Made by a program: the position numbers and the translations under genes. A DNA stretch of 64,000 nt from Vibrio syngnathi (GTDB lineage Bacteria; Pseudomonadota; Gammaproteobacteria; Enterobacterales; Vibrionaceae). This document shows, piece by piece, positions 36,914 to 45,385 of this stretch (its first letter is position 1; every line of letters begins with the position of its first letter). The notes beneath the pieces are model-generated. The model was not told where the DNA came from. It was given only the letters and a program-made list of their open reading frames with translations, and ran no database searches. The stretch lies in the NCBI RefSeq assembly GCF_002119525.1, contig NZ_CP017917.1, forward strand, positions 496,001-560,000, in the 5' to 3' direction.

Positions 36914-38040
36914 TAAGAAATTTTGTACTGTCCGTTATTGTTTTGGTTCTCTTCTCCGGTTGTTCAACGGTTAATAACCAACTGGATACCAAAGAACAAC
37001 TACTTTTAGGGTCGGGTGACTCACAGAAACTCATTGAATTTTATAAGGCAAATATACAATCGGAACCTGAATATAAAGTTAAATTGGTTAATTTGTATTT
37101 AGATCTAAAAGATATCAAGTCTGCTGAGCTGTATCGCAGCACTTACAATGATAATGATCTTAATGAACCTGAATACATTTTAACTAATGCAAGGCTTTAT
37201 TATCAAAAAAAGAATTTTGAAAAAGCACTGGAAGAGTTGAGTAAGTATCGGGATGAAGGTGGCAAAGAGTATGAGTATCAACTTTTAACTGGGAAAATAT
37301 TGGCTCAGCAAAAGCGATTTACCCAAGCGATCGAACATTTTGAAGAAAGTAGAAAACAAGGGGCTTCAGACAGGGAGGCTGGCAACAATATCGCTGTCGT
37401 CAAAATAATGCAGTCTGATTATTTGGGTGCAACAGACATTTTATATGACCTTTACCTTTCGAACCCGAATGATCAGAGAGTGAGTTCTAACTTGATTCTC
37501 TCTTCGGTTAAATCTCAGCGACCGGATATCGCGCTAGAGGTTTTGAAGCATTCGAATAGCGATGAGCAAGCTCACAAACAGTTGTCTGCATTAATGAGGT
37601 CAATATCTAAAAGCAAAGGGAAGAAGGCCGTGACACAGTCAACGATAGAAATGGAACAACAGTTTATTGGCTCTCAAGCTAATTCAGGGGGCTTTGTAGC
37701 CCCGACGTCTCGCGTAAGTAAATTGGATGCTACCACAGAGTTTCAAGCATCTAGACACAGTGTCGATGGTTCTGTACTTGACCCAAGAAAACTTAAGCCT
37801 GGGGCAAAACCCATTTATCGTGTGCAAGTATTGGCGACGTATACGGCGATCCCTTCTGACTTTTTGAACTATTTGAAAATAAACTACGGCTCTGTTTATT
37901 CGTATACACATGGTTTATGGAAGCGTTACTGCATTGGTGACTTTAATGACTTAGATGAAGCTAAAGTGTTTTTAAACAGTATAGATATCAAGGGAGCATT
38001 CGTTGTTGATTACACTAAGAAAAGGTATGTCCGACTATGA
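36910..38040 (+). CDS. tadD: TPR lipoprotein TadD with a C-terminal SPOR-like domain
   Basis: A 376-residue outer-membrane-directed lipoprotein starting at GTG 36910. The signal peptide ends in the lipobox LFSGC (Cys18). Residues 60-240 are TPR repeats (YYQKKNFEKALEELSKYRDE, LTGKILAQQKRFTQAIEHFE), as in the pilotin-like TadD family that helps secretin assembly. The C-terminal part, from about residue 300, YRVQVLATYTAIPSDFLNYL ... GLWKRYCIGDFNDLDEAKVF, has the pattern of a SPOR (peptidoglycan-binding) domain. This addition is not part of minimal TadD as I know it and would anchor the complex to septal or denuded peptidoglycan. It overlaps tadE by four bases. Confidence 0.85.
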   Translation: MIRNFVLSVIVLVLFSGCSTVNNQLDTKEQLLLGSGDSQKLIEFYKANIQSEPEYKVKLVNLYLDLKDIKSAELYRSTYNDNDLNEPEYILTNARLYYQKKNFEKALEELSKYRDEGGKEYEYQLLTGKILAQQKRFTQAIEHFEESRKQGASDREAGNNIAVVKIMQSDYLGATDILYDLYLSNPNDQRVSSNLILSSVKSQRPDIALEVLKHSNSDEQAHKQLSALMRSISKSKGKKAVTQSTIEMEQQFIGSQANSGGFVAPTSRVSKLDATTEFQASRHSVDGSVLDPRKLKPGAKPIYRVQVLATYTAIPSDFLNYLKINYGSVYSYTHGLWKRYCIGDFNDLDEAKVFLNSIDIKGAFVVDYTKKRYVRL

Positions 38041-38573
38041 GAAGGTTTAAGCGAAAGCAAAAGGGGTCATTGACGGTTGAAGTCGCTATGGGGATTCCGA
38101 TTTTTCTAGCTATTGCCTTTGGCTGGGTAGAGATCTGTATTTTGACGTTCTCAATGAGCATGACAGACCATGCTTTGACAACAGCGGTAATGCGTACCAA
38201 AAAAGCGGGTGATTCAAGCAGTAGTAATTCCATCAACTACGGGAAAATGATCAATGATGAGTTAACCAAAGCTGGCGGGGCATTATGGAGTAATGTAGTC
38301 AAAGAGGGGAGTGTGGTTATTCATGTTAACTATTTTCGTGACTACGAAGGCTTTCTCAAATGTACGGATACTTACGCTTCTACAGATGAGTGTCCAGATA
38401 AGAAAGATGAACCCGAAGACATGGCATTAGCTGTCTATGCTTTAGAGTATACGTACGACCCGATTGTATCCATTTGGTTTCCAGACATTGCTATTAAGCG
38501 TGAAGTCATCACTATTCAAGAATATGAAAGATGTTCGTTCAAAATTGGTCAGGGGGCAGGTTGTGCAAGCTAA
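38037..38573 (+). CDS. tadE: Pseudopilin TadE
   Basis: A 178-residue minor pilin of the Tad system. The pre-sequence MRRFKRKQKG ends at Gly10; the mature protein starts SLTVEVAMGIPIFLAIAF, with Glu at +5, matching the prepilin peptidase site and one membrane helix. The remainder is periplasmic with two cysteine pairs (FLKCTDTYASTDECPD and ERCSFKIGQGAGC). TadE and TadF are processed by the same peptidase as Flp and are needed for pilus assembly. It overlaps tadF by 11 bases with the chosen tadF start. Confidence 0.92.
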   Translation: MRRFKRKQKGSLTVEVAMGIPIFLAIAFGWVEICILTFSMSMTDHALTTAVMRTKKAGDSSSSNSINYGKMINDELTKAGGALWSNVVKEGSVVIHVNYFRDYEGFLKCTDTYASTDECPDKKDEPEDMALAVYALEYTYDPIVSIWFPDIAIKREVITIQEYERCSFKIGQGAGCAS

Positions 38574-39147
38574 ACAAAAAGGCGCATTTGCTGTTGAATT
38601 GGCGATGGTATTGGTTTTTGCTTCAGGGATCTTCGTTGTCGTAGTCAATCATATGCTAGCTATTAATAAGAAGGGCCAACTCGACAGAGCTTCTTATTCA
38701 TTGACCACTATCTTTGCTGAACGAAAACAATTGTTTAATGCCGATATGGATATATGCGCGGGTGACTGTAGAAAAACAGAACACAACGCGTTTGTGATTG
38801 CTTCTGCTTCGATGAAACGAATGATTCCAAACTTTGATAAAAACAAATTTGGGATGCGCATCGACGAAATAAGGCTTGAAGAAACCGCTTTGTCTGGAGG
38901 TAAAGTGAATTACCGAAGGGTTCAAAAAACTCTAACTAAAGGGAGTATTCATGGGTGTAACTTTCCTGATATGAGCGATATAACGAAGCAAAAAGCGATA
39001 GAAATACTGCCAATCACATCAAGAGGTCGCAGATTACCCATGTATCAGGTTTCATTATGTTATGAAACTCCAATTAATGTGCTTGGTGTTGCTAATGGTG
39101 AAGTCTTTCGCCTTGTAAGTACATCTTATTCATTTGCGAGGGTTTAA
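38563..39147 (+). CDS. tadF: Pseudopilin TadF
   Basis: A 194-residue minor pilin. From the GTG at 38563 it reads MQAKQKG then AFAVELAMVLVFASGIF, with cleavage after Gly7 and Glu at +5, as expected for TadE/TadF pseudopilins. A strong AGGGGG site precedes this start. An upstream ATG at 38524 would give a longer leader and deeper overlap with tadE. The periplasmic part contains MDICAGDCRKTEHNAF and GCNFPDMSD. Its stop is one base before the GTG start of the next gene. Confidence 0.88.
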   Translation: MQAKQKGAFAVELAMVLVFASGIFVVVVNHMLAINKKGQLDRASYSLTTIFAERKQLFNADMDICAGDCRKTEHNAFVIASASMKRMIPNFDKNKFGMRIDEIRLEETALSGGKVNYRRVQKTLTKGSIHGCNFPDMSDITKQKAIEILPITSRGRRLPMYQVSLCYETPINVLGVANGEVFRLVSTSYSFARV

Positions 39148-39148
39148 G

Positions 39149-40465
39149 GTGAAATCGATAAAGAAAAACCGAGGTGTCGCAGGTGTTTTGTTCGTTGGCC
39201 TCTTACCAGCGATGGTTATTTTTATGGCGTTTTCGATGCAAATGTCGCAACAGATGTTGGCTCACTCTCGGTTATTAGAAGCTGCAGAGGTAGCGAGCCT
39301 CGCGCTTATTGCAAGCCCTAAAGAGGATGAAGATAAAAACGTAAAGTATGCACGTTACTTGGTTGATAGATACATTTTAGACAATTCAGAGGATGTGGAT
39401 GTCGCCGTGTTTACCCGTAAATGTGAATATAAAGATGGTTGTGTTCAAGCTAGCGGTGAATTAGCGCCATTTAGTGACTTTGTCGTTAGTGCTACAGCCA
39501 AATATACATCCTGGATTTCGTATGAAGATGTCGATTTAGAACCTGAATTTACGGTTAGTGGACGAGCGGTCACGCGAAAGTATCTTCCTCAATCTGTCGA
39601 CGTTTACTTCATCGGTGACTTTAGTGGTTCTATGGGTAATCCTTGGAAGAACGGAAAAATGAAGTTAGATGTAGTGAAAGAAACCATTAAACGAGTTGTT
39701 GATGACATTGAAAAATTTAATACGGAAGAAAAGAGTCGAGTCGCCTTACTTGGTTACAACCCGTTTCATGTTAAGCAGACCGATAAAACTGTAAGAGTTA
39801 ACGCTTATGGCTATTACGGTTCATGGAGAAAAAAATACGCTTACAATTACGCTCGTTCCTCGCCAGGAACAACGGTTAGGCGAATGTTTGACAAACCCAA
39901 ACTGTATAACGAAATACTCGAGCCAAAGAGGGGTATGAGTCGATACGAGGTTGAACGTCTCCATACTCACAACGTTAATTTTGCTAAGTATCACAAGTTT
40001 TATGATATCCCGTTGACTGAAGACTATGATGAATTTCGGTCTCAATTAATGAATACCGAGCTGCAAGCTGGTGGAGGAACGTCGTCTTGGAATGGGATCA
40101 TTGCTGCTGCCCAAGAAGCTAATAAAGCAACGAATCTAAACCCTGAACAAGTGTTTATTGTTTTATCTGATGGTCAGGATGGTGACAAGAACTATTTACA
40201 AAAACTAGTGGACCAAGGGCTTTGTAAAAAGCTGCGTTCAACCATATCCGCAAAACGAAATCGCTTCCAAAGTAATTCGCCGACTGAAGCTGAAAAAACC
40301 AAAGTCACGATGGGCGTTATTGGCATTAACTACAAAGTAAATGAAAGCGACGGCTTTGGGGATTGTTTTGGTAAGAAAAACATTTACCACGCAAAAGATG
40401 GCGAAGATGTGTACAAGTACATTTTGAATTTGATTAATGAAGAAACCGGGAAACTAAAGGATTAA
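39149..40465 (+). CDS. tadG: TadG-like protein with a von Willebrand A domain
   Basis: A 438-residue membrane-anchored protein. An N-terminal TadG/TadE-like segment (NRGVAGVLFVGLLPAMVIFM) is followed by a vWA domain. The metal (MIDAS) motif is DFSGSMG near residue 155, with GGGTSSWNGIIAA and VLSDGQDGD supplying further ligands. Such TadG proteins are thought to help tether or assemble the pilus in the periplasm. Start at GTG 39149 with GAGGG just upstream is preferred over TTG 39134, which lies inside tadF. Confidence 0.9.
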   Translation: MKSIKKNRGVAGVLFVGLLPAMVIFMAFSMQMSQQMLAHSRLLEAAEVASLALIASPKEDEDKNVKYARYLVDRYILDNSEDVDVAVFTRKCEYKDGCVQASGELAPFSDFVVSATAKYTSWISYEDVDLEPEFTVSGRAVTRKYLPQSVDVYFIGDFSGSMGNPWKNGKMKLDVVKETIKRVVDDIEKFNTEEKSRVALLGYNPFHVKQTDKTVRVNAYGYYGSWRKKYAYNYARSSPGTTVRRMFDKPKLYNEILEPKRGMSRYEVERLHTHNVNFAKYHKFYDIPLTEDYDEFRSQLMNTELQAGGGTSSWNGIIAAAQEANKATNLNPEQVFIVLSDGQDGDKNYLQKLVDQGLCKKLRSTISAKRNRFQSNSPTEAEKTKVTMGVIGINYKVNESDGFGDCFGKKNIYHAKDGEDVYKYILNLINEETGKLKD

Positions 40466-40466
40466 C

Positions 40467-41033
40467 ATGAGATACCTAGTAATTATGTCTACGATACTAC
40501 TGTCTTCATTGAGCTATGCAAACTGCTTGGGCAATGTCGGCGAATACGTCACTTCGAAAACGTTGGTGTCTTCTCATACTGTTACGACACAAGTGACTGG
40601 AAAGCTAATAGAGCTTGATGAAAAACCTCAAAACGAGGTGCTCAATAGAGAGAGTGAAGTCATTCAAATCGCAGCTCAAGATGATGTCTGTTTCTATGAT
40701 AAAGCGACGCAATCTTTGGTGCTCAATTATCCAACTAACGTGTACCTATTGGATGAAAATCATAAACAAGTATTAGGGCAGTACCTTAGTTTGGTGGGAG
40801 ATAAATCCAAGATTTATATAGAAGGTCACGCAGATAGCTTAGGTAGTAAAGCCTATAATAAAGCGTTGTCATCCCGCCGGGCAGGGCAAGTGGCGAGCTA
40901 CTTGAAGAAAGATCTTCATCAAGGGAATCGCATTGTTGAATATGCGTATGGCGAAAGTGCACCAATTTGTAAAGTCACAGACAATAAGGCAACAGGTTGT
41001 AACCGACGAGTTGTGATAACAGTTAAGTCGTAA
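40467..41033 (+). CDS. OmpA-like peptidoglycan-associated protein of the Tad locus
   Basis: A 188-residue exported protein: signal peptide to about SLSYA (residue 18), then 70 residues of unknown fold, then a complete OmpA C-terminal domain with IYIEGHADSLGSKAYNKALS and SRRAGQVASYL, where the Asp and Arg bind diaminopimelate of peptidoglycan. It lies one base after tadG and before a strong terminator, so it is the last gene of the operon. With the SPOR-ended TadD it would give the pilus machine two contacts to the cell wall. Confidence 0.88.
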   Translation: MRYLVIMSTILLSSLSYANCLGNVGEYVTSKTLVSSHTVTTQVTGKLIELDEKPQNEVLNRESEVIQIAAQDDVCFYDKATQSLVLNYPTNVYLLDENHKQVLGQYLSLVGDKSKIYIEGHADSLGSKAYNKALSSRRAGQVASYLKKDLHQGNRIVEYAYGESAPICKVTDNKATGCNRRVVITVKS

Positions 41034-41097
41034 TGGGCTTTGTTGTCGTTGTCTGTATTTTTATTTTTTGGGCCGCTCTGTTAAGTGGTGTGTAAAG

Positions 41098-41127
41098 AAA
41101 AGGGAACCCGTTTGGGTTCCCTTTTTT
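41098..41127. terminator. Terminator at the end of the Tad operon
   Basis: A perfect 12-base stem AAAAGGGAACCC / GGGTTCCCTTTT with a GTTT loop and T-run. It is 65 bases past the OmpA-like gene and 45 bases from the end of the convergent EAL gene, so it can work in both directions. Confidence 0.92.
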
Positions 41128-41171
41128 AATCTATGGCGTTATTCGTTTAACCAGGTAAAGTACCCAAACAG

Positions 41172-43475
41172 TTACAACGTGGGATCTGGTAGTTCTGTAG
41201 CCATAACTTGAGCCGGTGTTAGATACTTGCATAACTCATCATAAGGAATAGGACGGGAGAAGTAGTAACCTTGCATCAAGTCACATCCACATGCTTTTAG
41301 AATCGCGAAGTGTTCGTTTGATTCTACGCCTTCTGCCAACACCACCATACCGAAGTTTTTGCCGATAGCGATGATGTTCTGGACCATTGTTAGTGACTGT
41401 TGATCGACTGCTATGTTTTCAATGAAACTCTTATCAATCTTAAGTTCGTCGATAGGGAGTGCTTTTAACATGCTCAATGAAGAGTAGCCCGTACCGAAGT
41501 CATCCAGAGAGATCTTAATATCGTTTTCTTTGAGGGCTTCAAACAGTGGTTTCACTATAGCCACATCTTCAATGAACAGGCTTTCGGTGATCTCTAGCGT
41601 TAAGCTGCTCGCTGAAAATTGATACTTCTCTAACGTCGTGAACAAGTGATCGGAGAACGACCTATGCGAGAATTGACGGACTGAAATATTGATCGATAAT
41701 CCGATATTTTGGTTCGTTGTGCGGTGTAAATGAGCAATTTGCATAACACTGGATTCAATAATAAAGGTACCAAGTTTGTGCATTAAGCCTGTGCTTTCAG
41801 CAATAGGAATAAATACATCTGGCGGGACAAAACCCAGTTCATCGTCTATCCAGCGTACCAGCGCTTCTACACCGTGGGTGCTTTTATCTGCACGAACCAA
41901 TGGTTGAAAAACCATAAACAAAGCTTGTTTGTCGATAGCAATACGAAGCCTTTGTTCTACTCTCATTTTGTAGAGGTGTGCGTCTTGCATCTCAGTCGTG
42001 AAAATACTGTATGAGTTTTGCTGCTGTTTCGCTTTGTACATAGAAATGTCGGCAGAGCGTAACAGGCTATCTAAATCTTTTCCGTGTTCTGGGAACCTAG
42101 CAATACCTATGCTACAGCCCAACAAGAATTGAGAGTGTTCAACTTCATAGGGCCGAGAGAGAACTTCAATAATTCGTTCTGATAGTCGCTTAATTTCAGA
42201 TTCACTATTCAGCGTTGTTAAAAACAAGAACTCATCACTGGATTCTCGTACCAATAGGCTGACTCTGGAGCGAAACCGCATCAAACGTAATGCAATTTGT
42301 TTGAGCACCTTGTCTCCGAAGTCATGTCCATGGGTATCATTAACACATTTGAAGTTATCGATGTCGATAAACAGTAGCGAGAATGGCTTTGATTCATTTT
42401 CAATCCATTTACTGATGTTTTTGCGCATATATGAACGGTTGGGGAGAGAGGTTAATGGATCGTGATTGGCTTGGTAAATCAGTTGACTGCGAGTTCGTTG
42501 CTCGTTCTTGGCAATCGACTTTACTAAGAAGTAGAAACCAAGCTGAAGAATAATAAAAACAAAGAAAATAGCGCCGAACTCTTTTGCGAATATACCATCA
42601 ACGTACGCCAGGTCTGTTCGGCCGACAACCCAAAGTTTGTAGTCTGGAATGTACCTAGCGCTAACGAGTGATGGGAATGGGCCGTCATCGTTACAGAAAG
42701 AGTACGTGTATTTACCCGTTTTCGCTTCTTCGACGCTGTCACTCACTTGTTCTGAAAAGCTTTTGGCAATGCGAGCCATCAGGTCGTGATTAACCGGTGT
42801 CAAATAAGCGTCTAGCGACTCGATATCGCTAGAAAAAAACTGACGATAGTTATCGGTTCTAAGTAGAGTTAACGTGTTGTAACTGCCTGCGTGCGCATTG
42901 TTTTCAAACAAGATTGTGCTGTCTAAGCGTAAGCCTGCTGTCATGACCGCATCAACGTTCTTGCCATCAATAGAAATGGATTTTCTTAATGGGATCACGA
43001 GGCTGTTAAGAGAATCATGGAAATAAGTGCGCCCCAAAACCATTTTTTCGCTAGATACAGCCTCTAGAAATGAGTCTTTGGTGTATGGGAGGTCTAGTAA
43101 ATTAAATTGGTCAGACAGCTGTAGGTTTGAGCTGATTGACAGGTAATCCCCTTGAGGATTTAGTAACCCGAAAGCGGCTATTGCAGGATGAGTATCAAGC
43201 AGTTTATCTAAGATTGGACGAATTTGAATCGAAGCTGTGCGGGTAAAATCGGACTGCTGAGCAAGCTGATGTCCAACCACTTCAAGTAATGCTTCTTGGC
43301 TGGTTAATAGAGAGTTTACTGAGCTAGAGAAGATCTCAACTTGGATATGTTGTTGCTTAGTAAAGTCATCTCTGTTTGATTGCCACTTGGTTATGCCAAA
43401 GGCGCTGAAAAGTATCAGGGTAAGCAGCACGATCAGAGCGTACAGCGACCAGATATTTTTCTTAAATAGAGCCAT
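41172..43475 (-). CDS. Cyclic-di-GMP phosphodiesterase (Cache, degenerate GGDEF, EAL)
   Basis: A 767-residue inner-membrane protein. An N-terminal helix (10-30) and a second one (about 298-320) enclose a periplasmic Cache-type sensor. The GGDEF domain has SSDEF (412-416) in place of GGDEF, so it should not make cyclic di-GMP but may still bind GTP. The EAL domain looks complete: EALVRW at 537-542, NISVRQF, EITESLF, DDFGTGYSSLSMLK, LKIDKSFI, AEGVES and MQGYYFSRP are all present. I infer a phosphodiesterase regulated by a small ligand. Its placement beside the Tad pilus locus suggests surface-attachment control. Confidence 0.92.
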   Translation of the reverse strand: MALFKKNIWSLYALIVLLTLILFSAFGITKWQSNRDDFTKQQHIQVEIFSSSVNSLLTSQEALLEVVGHQLAQQSDFTRTASIQIRPILDKLLDTHPAIAAFGLLNPQGDYLSISSNLQLSDQFNLLDLPYTKDSFLEAVSSEKMVLGRTYFHDSLNSLVIPLRKSISIDGKNVDAVMTAGLRLDSTILFENNAHAGSYNTLTLLRTDNYRQFFSSDIESLDAYLTPVNHDLMARIAKSFSEQVSDSVEEAKTGKYTYSFCNDDGPFPSLVSARYIPDYKLWVVGRTDLAYVDGIFAKEFGAIFFVFIILQLGFYFLVKSIAKNEQRTRSQLIYQANHDPLTSLPNRSYMRKNISKWIENESKPFSLLFIDIDNFKCVNDTHGHDFGDKVLKQIALRLMRFRSRVSLLVRESSDEFLFLTTLNSESEIKRLSERIIEVLSRPYEVEHSQFLLGCSIGIARFPEHGKDLDSLLRSADISMYKAKQQQNSYSIFTTEMQDAHLYKMRVEQRLRIAIDKQALFMVFQPLVRADKSTHGVEALVRWIDDELGFVPPDVFIPIAESTGLMHKLGTFIIESSVMQIAHLHRTTNQNIGLSINISVRQFSHRSFSDHLFTTLEKYQFSASSLTLEITESLFIEDVAIVKPLFEALKENDIKISLDDFGTGYSSLSMLKALPIDELKIDKSFIENIAVDQQSLTMVQNIIAIGKNFGMVVLAEGVESNEHFAILKACGCDLMQGYYFSRPIPYDELCKYLTPAQVMATELPDPTL

Positions 43476-43745
43476 GAGATGCCTTTTGTTGGTGACTACT
43501 TTTAACTGACTGCAAGTGACAAACGTTTATATCGCCAGTGTGATTAATGCAACGAGGCATAAAAACATCAAAGATGAATATATCAATGATTAAATAGTTT
43601 AACGGCTACGAACAGAGATTCTTGAGTGAAATATTAACACTCTTAAATATGGTGAAAATTAACCCATGGCTAATCACGGTTTTTCTAGAAATCGTATGGT
43701 TTTACACGGAGGTAGCGTTAACTCGGTCACTAAATTGCTATGTCG

Positions 43746-43899
43746 TTAAGTGACTGCATAGTTAAGTAACAGCGTCTTAAGTAAGCATGTCTTCAAGTGA
43801 CTGCATCTTCGGGCGATTACGTCTTCAAGTTACAACCGCGTTAAACGCCTGAGCTATTAAGTGCTTAGCTTGTTGAGCAATAAGATGCTTAAGTATCAT
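43746..43899 (+). repeat. Degenerate array with about 16-bp period
   Basis: Nine or ten units, each beginning TTAAGT, TTCAAG or a near variant and 15-17 bases long, follow each other (for example TTAAGTGACTGCATAG, TTAAGTAACAGCGTC, TTCAAGTGACTGCATC, TTAAGTGCTTAGCTTG). It lies in the 500-base gap 43476-43976 upstream of the EAL gene and past the end of sseA. The rest of that gap shows nothing I can name. Confidence 0.6.
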
Positions 43900-43976
43900 G
43901 AATTACAACCATAACCTTTAGCAAGCTCCGTATGCATGCACAGTATATTCTAACAGTGTCATTAAGCGAAGCTGAA

Positions 43977-44840
43977 TTACATTTTAGTTACGGCAATAGG
44001 TAGCTTCTCATTCGCGCCCCATTCAGTCCATGAACCATCGTAAACCCCCATATCACCTGAATAACCGGCTAGTTTAGCGGCTAATAGGATGATGCAAGCC
44101 GTTACCCCAGAACCACAACTAAAGAACATAGGCTGAGAAGGGGTTAGGTCTAAGGTTGAAAATATTTCAGCTAATTCATTTTGAGCTCTCAATTTGCCAT
44201 CATTTAATACTTGAGCGAATGGTAAGCAAATTGAGTTCGGGATGTGACCGCTACGCAGGCCTTCGCGTGGCTCAGGAACCTTAGAATCGAAGCGAGCTTG
44301 TGAACGCGCATCTACAATGTTTGCGCTCTTGCTGGTTGAGTAACTTTCAATCTGCTGAGCGTTTACAAAATAGTTGCCTTGAATACTCCCTTCAAAATTG
44401 CCGGTTTGCACTGTTGTTTTGAAGTCGGTATCTGTTGCGTAGCCGGCATCAATCCATGCCGGTAAACCACCATCTAAGATATAAACGTTGTTATGTCCCA
44501 TTGCCATAAACATCCACCATGCGCGGGGCGAGGCAAAGGTTCCTGAGTTATCGTAAACCACTATCGTGCTGTCTTGATTGATACCAATTTCTTGTGCACG
44601 TGTATTGAAGTGTTTTTCGGTCGGGAACATGTGAGGAAGTAAAGTGTGTTTGTTACAAAAGTCTTTATCGTAGTCGAAACGAATAGCTCCAGGAATCATT
44701 TGCCCTTTGATCTTTTCTGATTCACTTGGGATCTGAAATTCGATGCTGGCGTCGAGGATGATGAGATCGTTGTTATCGGATATTTTCTGTTGTAGTTGCG
44801 CAGGCGAGATGAGAGGCTGATTCATTACTGTGGTGTCCAT
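43977..44840 (-). CDS. sseA: 3-mercaptopyruvate sulfurtransferase SseA
   Basis: A 287-residue two-domain rhodanese. The active-site loop in the second domain is FFSCGSGVTACII; CGSGVTA is the loop typical of mercaptopyruvate sulfurtransferases rather than thiosulfate rhodaneses. Conserved first-domain elements include IVVYDNSGTFASPRAWWMF and VYILDGGLPAW. The enzyme moves sulfur from 3-mercaptopyruvate to a thiol or cyanide acceptor and may produce hydrogen sulfide. It follows the 104-residue membrane protein after two bases, so the two are co-transcribed. An internal ATG at 44825 is possible. Confidence 0.93.
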   Translation of the reverse strand: MDTTVMNQPLISPAQLQQKISDNNDLIILDASIEFQIPSESEKIKGQMIPGAIRFDYDKDFCNKHTLLPHMFPTEKHFNTRAQEIGINQDSTIVVYDNSGTFASPRAWWMFMAMGHNNVYILDGGLPAWIDAGYATDTDFKTTVQTGNFEGSIQGNYFVNAQQIESYSTSKSANIVDARSQARFDSKVPEPREGLRSGHIPNSICLPFAQVLNDGKLRAQNELAEIFSTLDLTPSQPMFFSCGSGVTACIILLAAKLAGYSGDMGVYDGSWTEWGANEKLPIAVTKM

Positions 44841-44842
44841 TA

Positions 44843-45157
44843 TTATTGTGCAGCTCGACAGTGGATGAACTGATAGCTGCTTTGTCCGGTTATTTGATTG
44901 TTTAATGTATCAAGTGCGACCACAGAATCAAGAGGGCAGTCTGTTGTTGGTTGAATGGAAACGCGAAATATTTCGTTGTCTTGAGTTTCAAGCGTGAGGT
45001 AGCGCCTATGTCCGTCTAGGGATTGAGTGAGCGTATTAGAGATGACTGTGGCTTCAATGCGTTCTCCGGCAGAAGATGTTATCGGGAAATAGGAAAGAAA
45101 CCAAAGTAGGCCAATACCAATCGACAGTATAACGAATCCTATTTTCAACTGTTTCAT
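44843..45157 (-). CDS. Small single-pass membrane or exported protein, upstream of sseA
   Basis: 104 residues. An N-terminal hydrophobic segment (IGFVILSIGIGLLWFLSY, residues 6-23) acts as anchor or uncleaved signal, followed by a beta-rich periplasmic domain with two cysteines (DCPLD and IHCRAAQ). The mature part resembles small OB-like or DUF-type domains (RIEATVISNTL, HRRYLTLETQDNEIFRVSI), but I do not recognise it. It precedes sseA by two bases, so it is part of the same operon. Confidence 0.75.
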   Translation of the reverse strand: MKQLKIGFVILSIGIGLLWFLSYFPITSSAGERIEATVISNTLTQSLDGHRRYLTLETQDNEIFRVSIQPTTDCPLDSVVALDTLNNQITGQSSYQFIHCRAAQ

Positions 45158-45254
45158 AAAAATAAGCCTTTGAAAGTCATATCATAAAAGATAAGACAGG
45201 CTCTCGATAAAGTGAACATAACCAGTACTGAAAATTGAAATAGCGCCCAAATAA

Positions 45255-45280
45255 AAAGGTGAGCCTCATTGCTCACCTTT
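45255..45280. terminator. Intrinsic terminator-like hairpin
   Basis: Perfect stem AAAGGTGAGC / GCTCACCTTT with a 6-base loop, in the gap between the LruC/lipoprotein pair (ending at 45386) and the sseA operon (beginning at 45157). It is placed to end the lipoprotein transcript on the minus strand. Confidence 0.75.
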
Positions 45281-45385
45281 ATGTGCTGTTATTTGACTTT
45301 TGACTTTTGATTTCGAGCCTGCTGCTTAACTTCACTGAATTCAGCCATTGGCTAAGTTAACTCAGCGCGTTTTATTCCTTTCTGT

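Noticed and set aside
43746..43899. CRISPR-like periodicity
   Set aside because: Units are degenerate, about 16 bases, with no constant repeats and no cas genes in the window.
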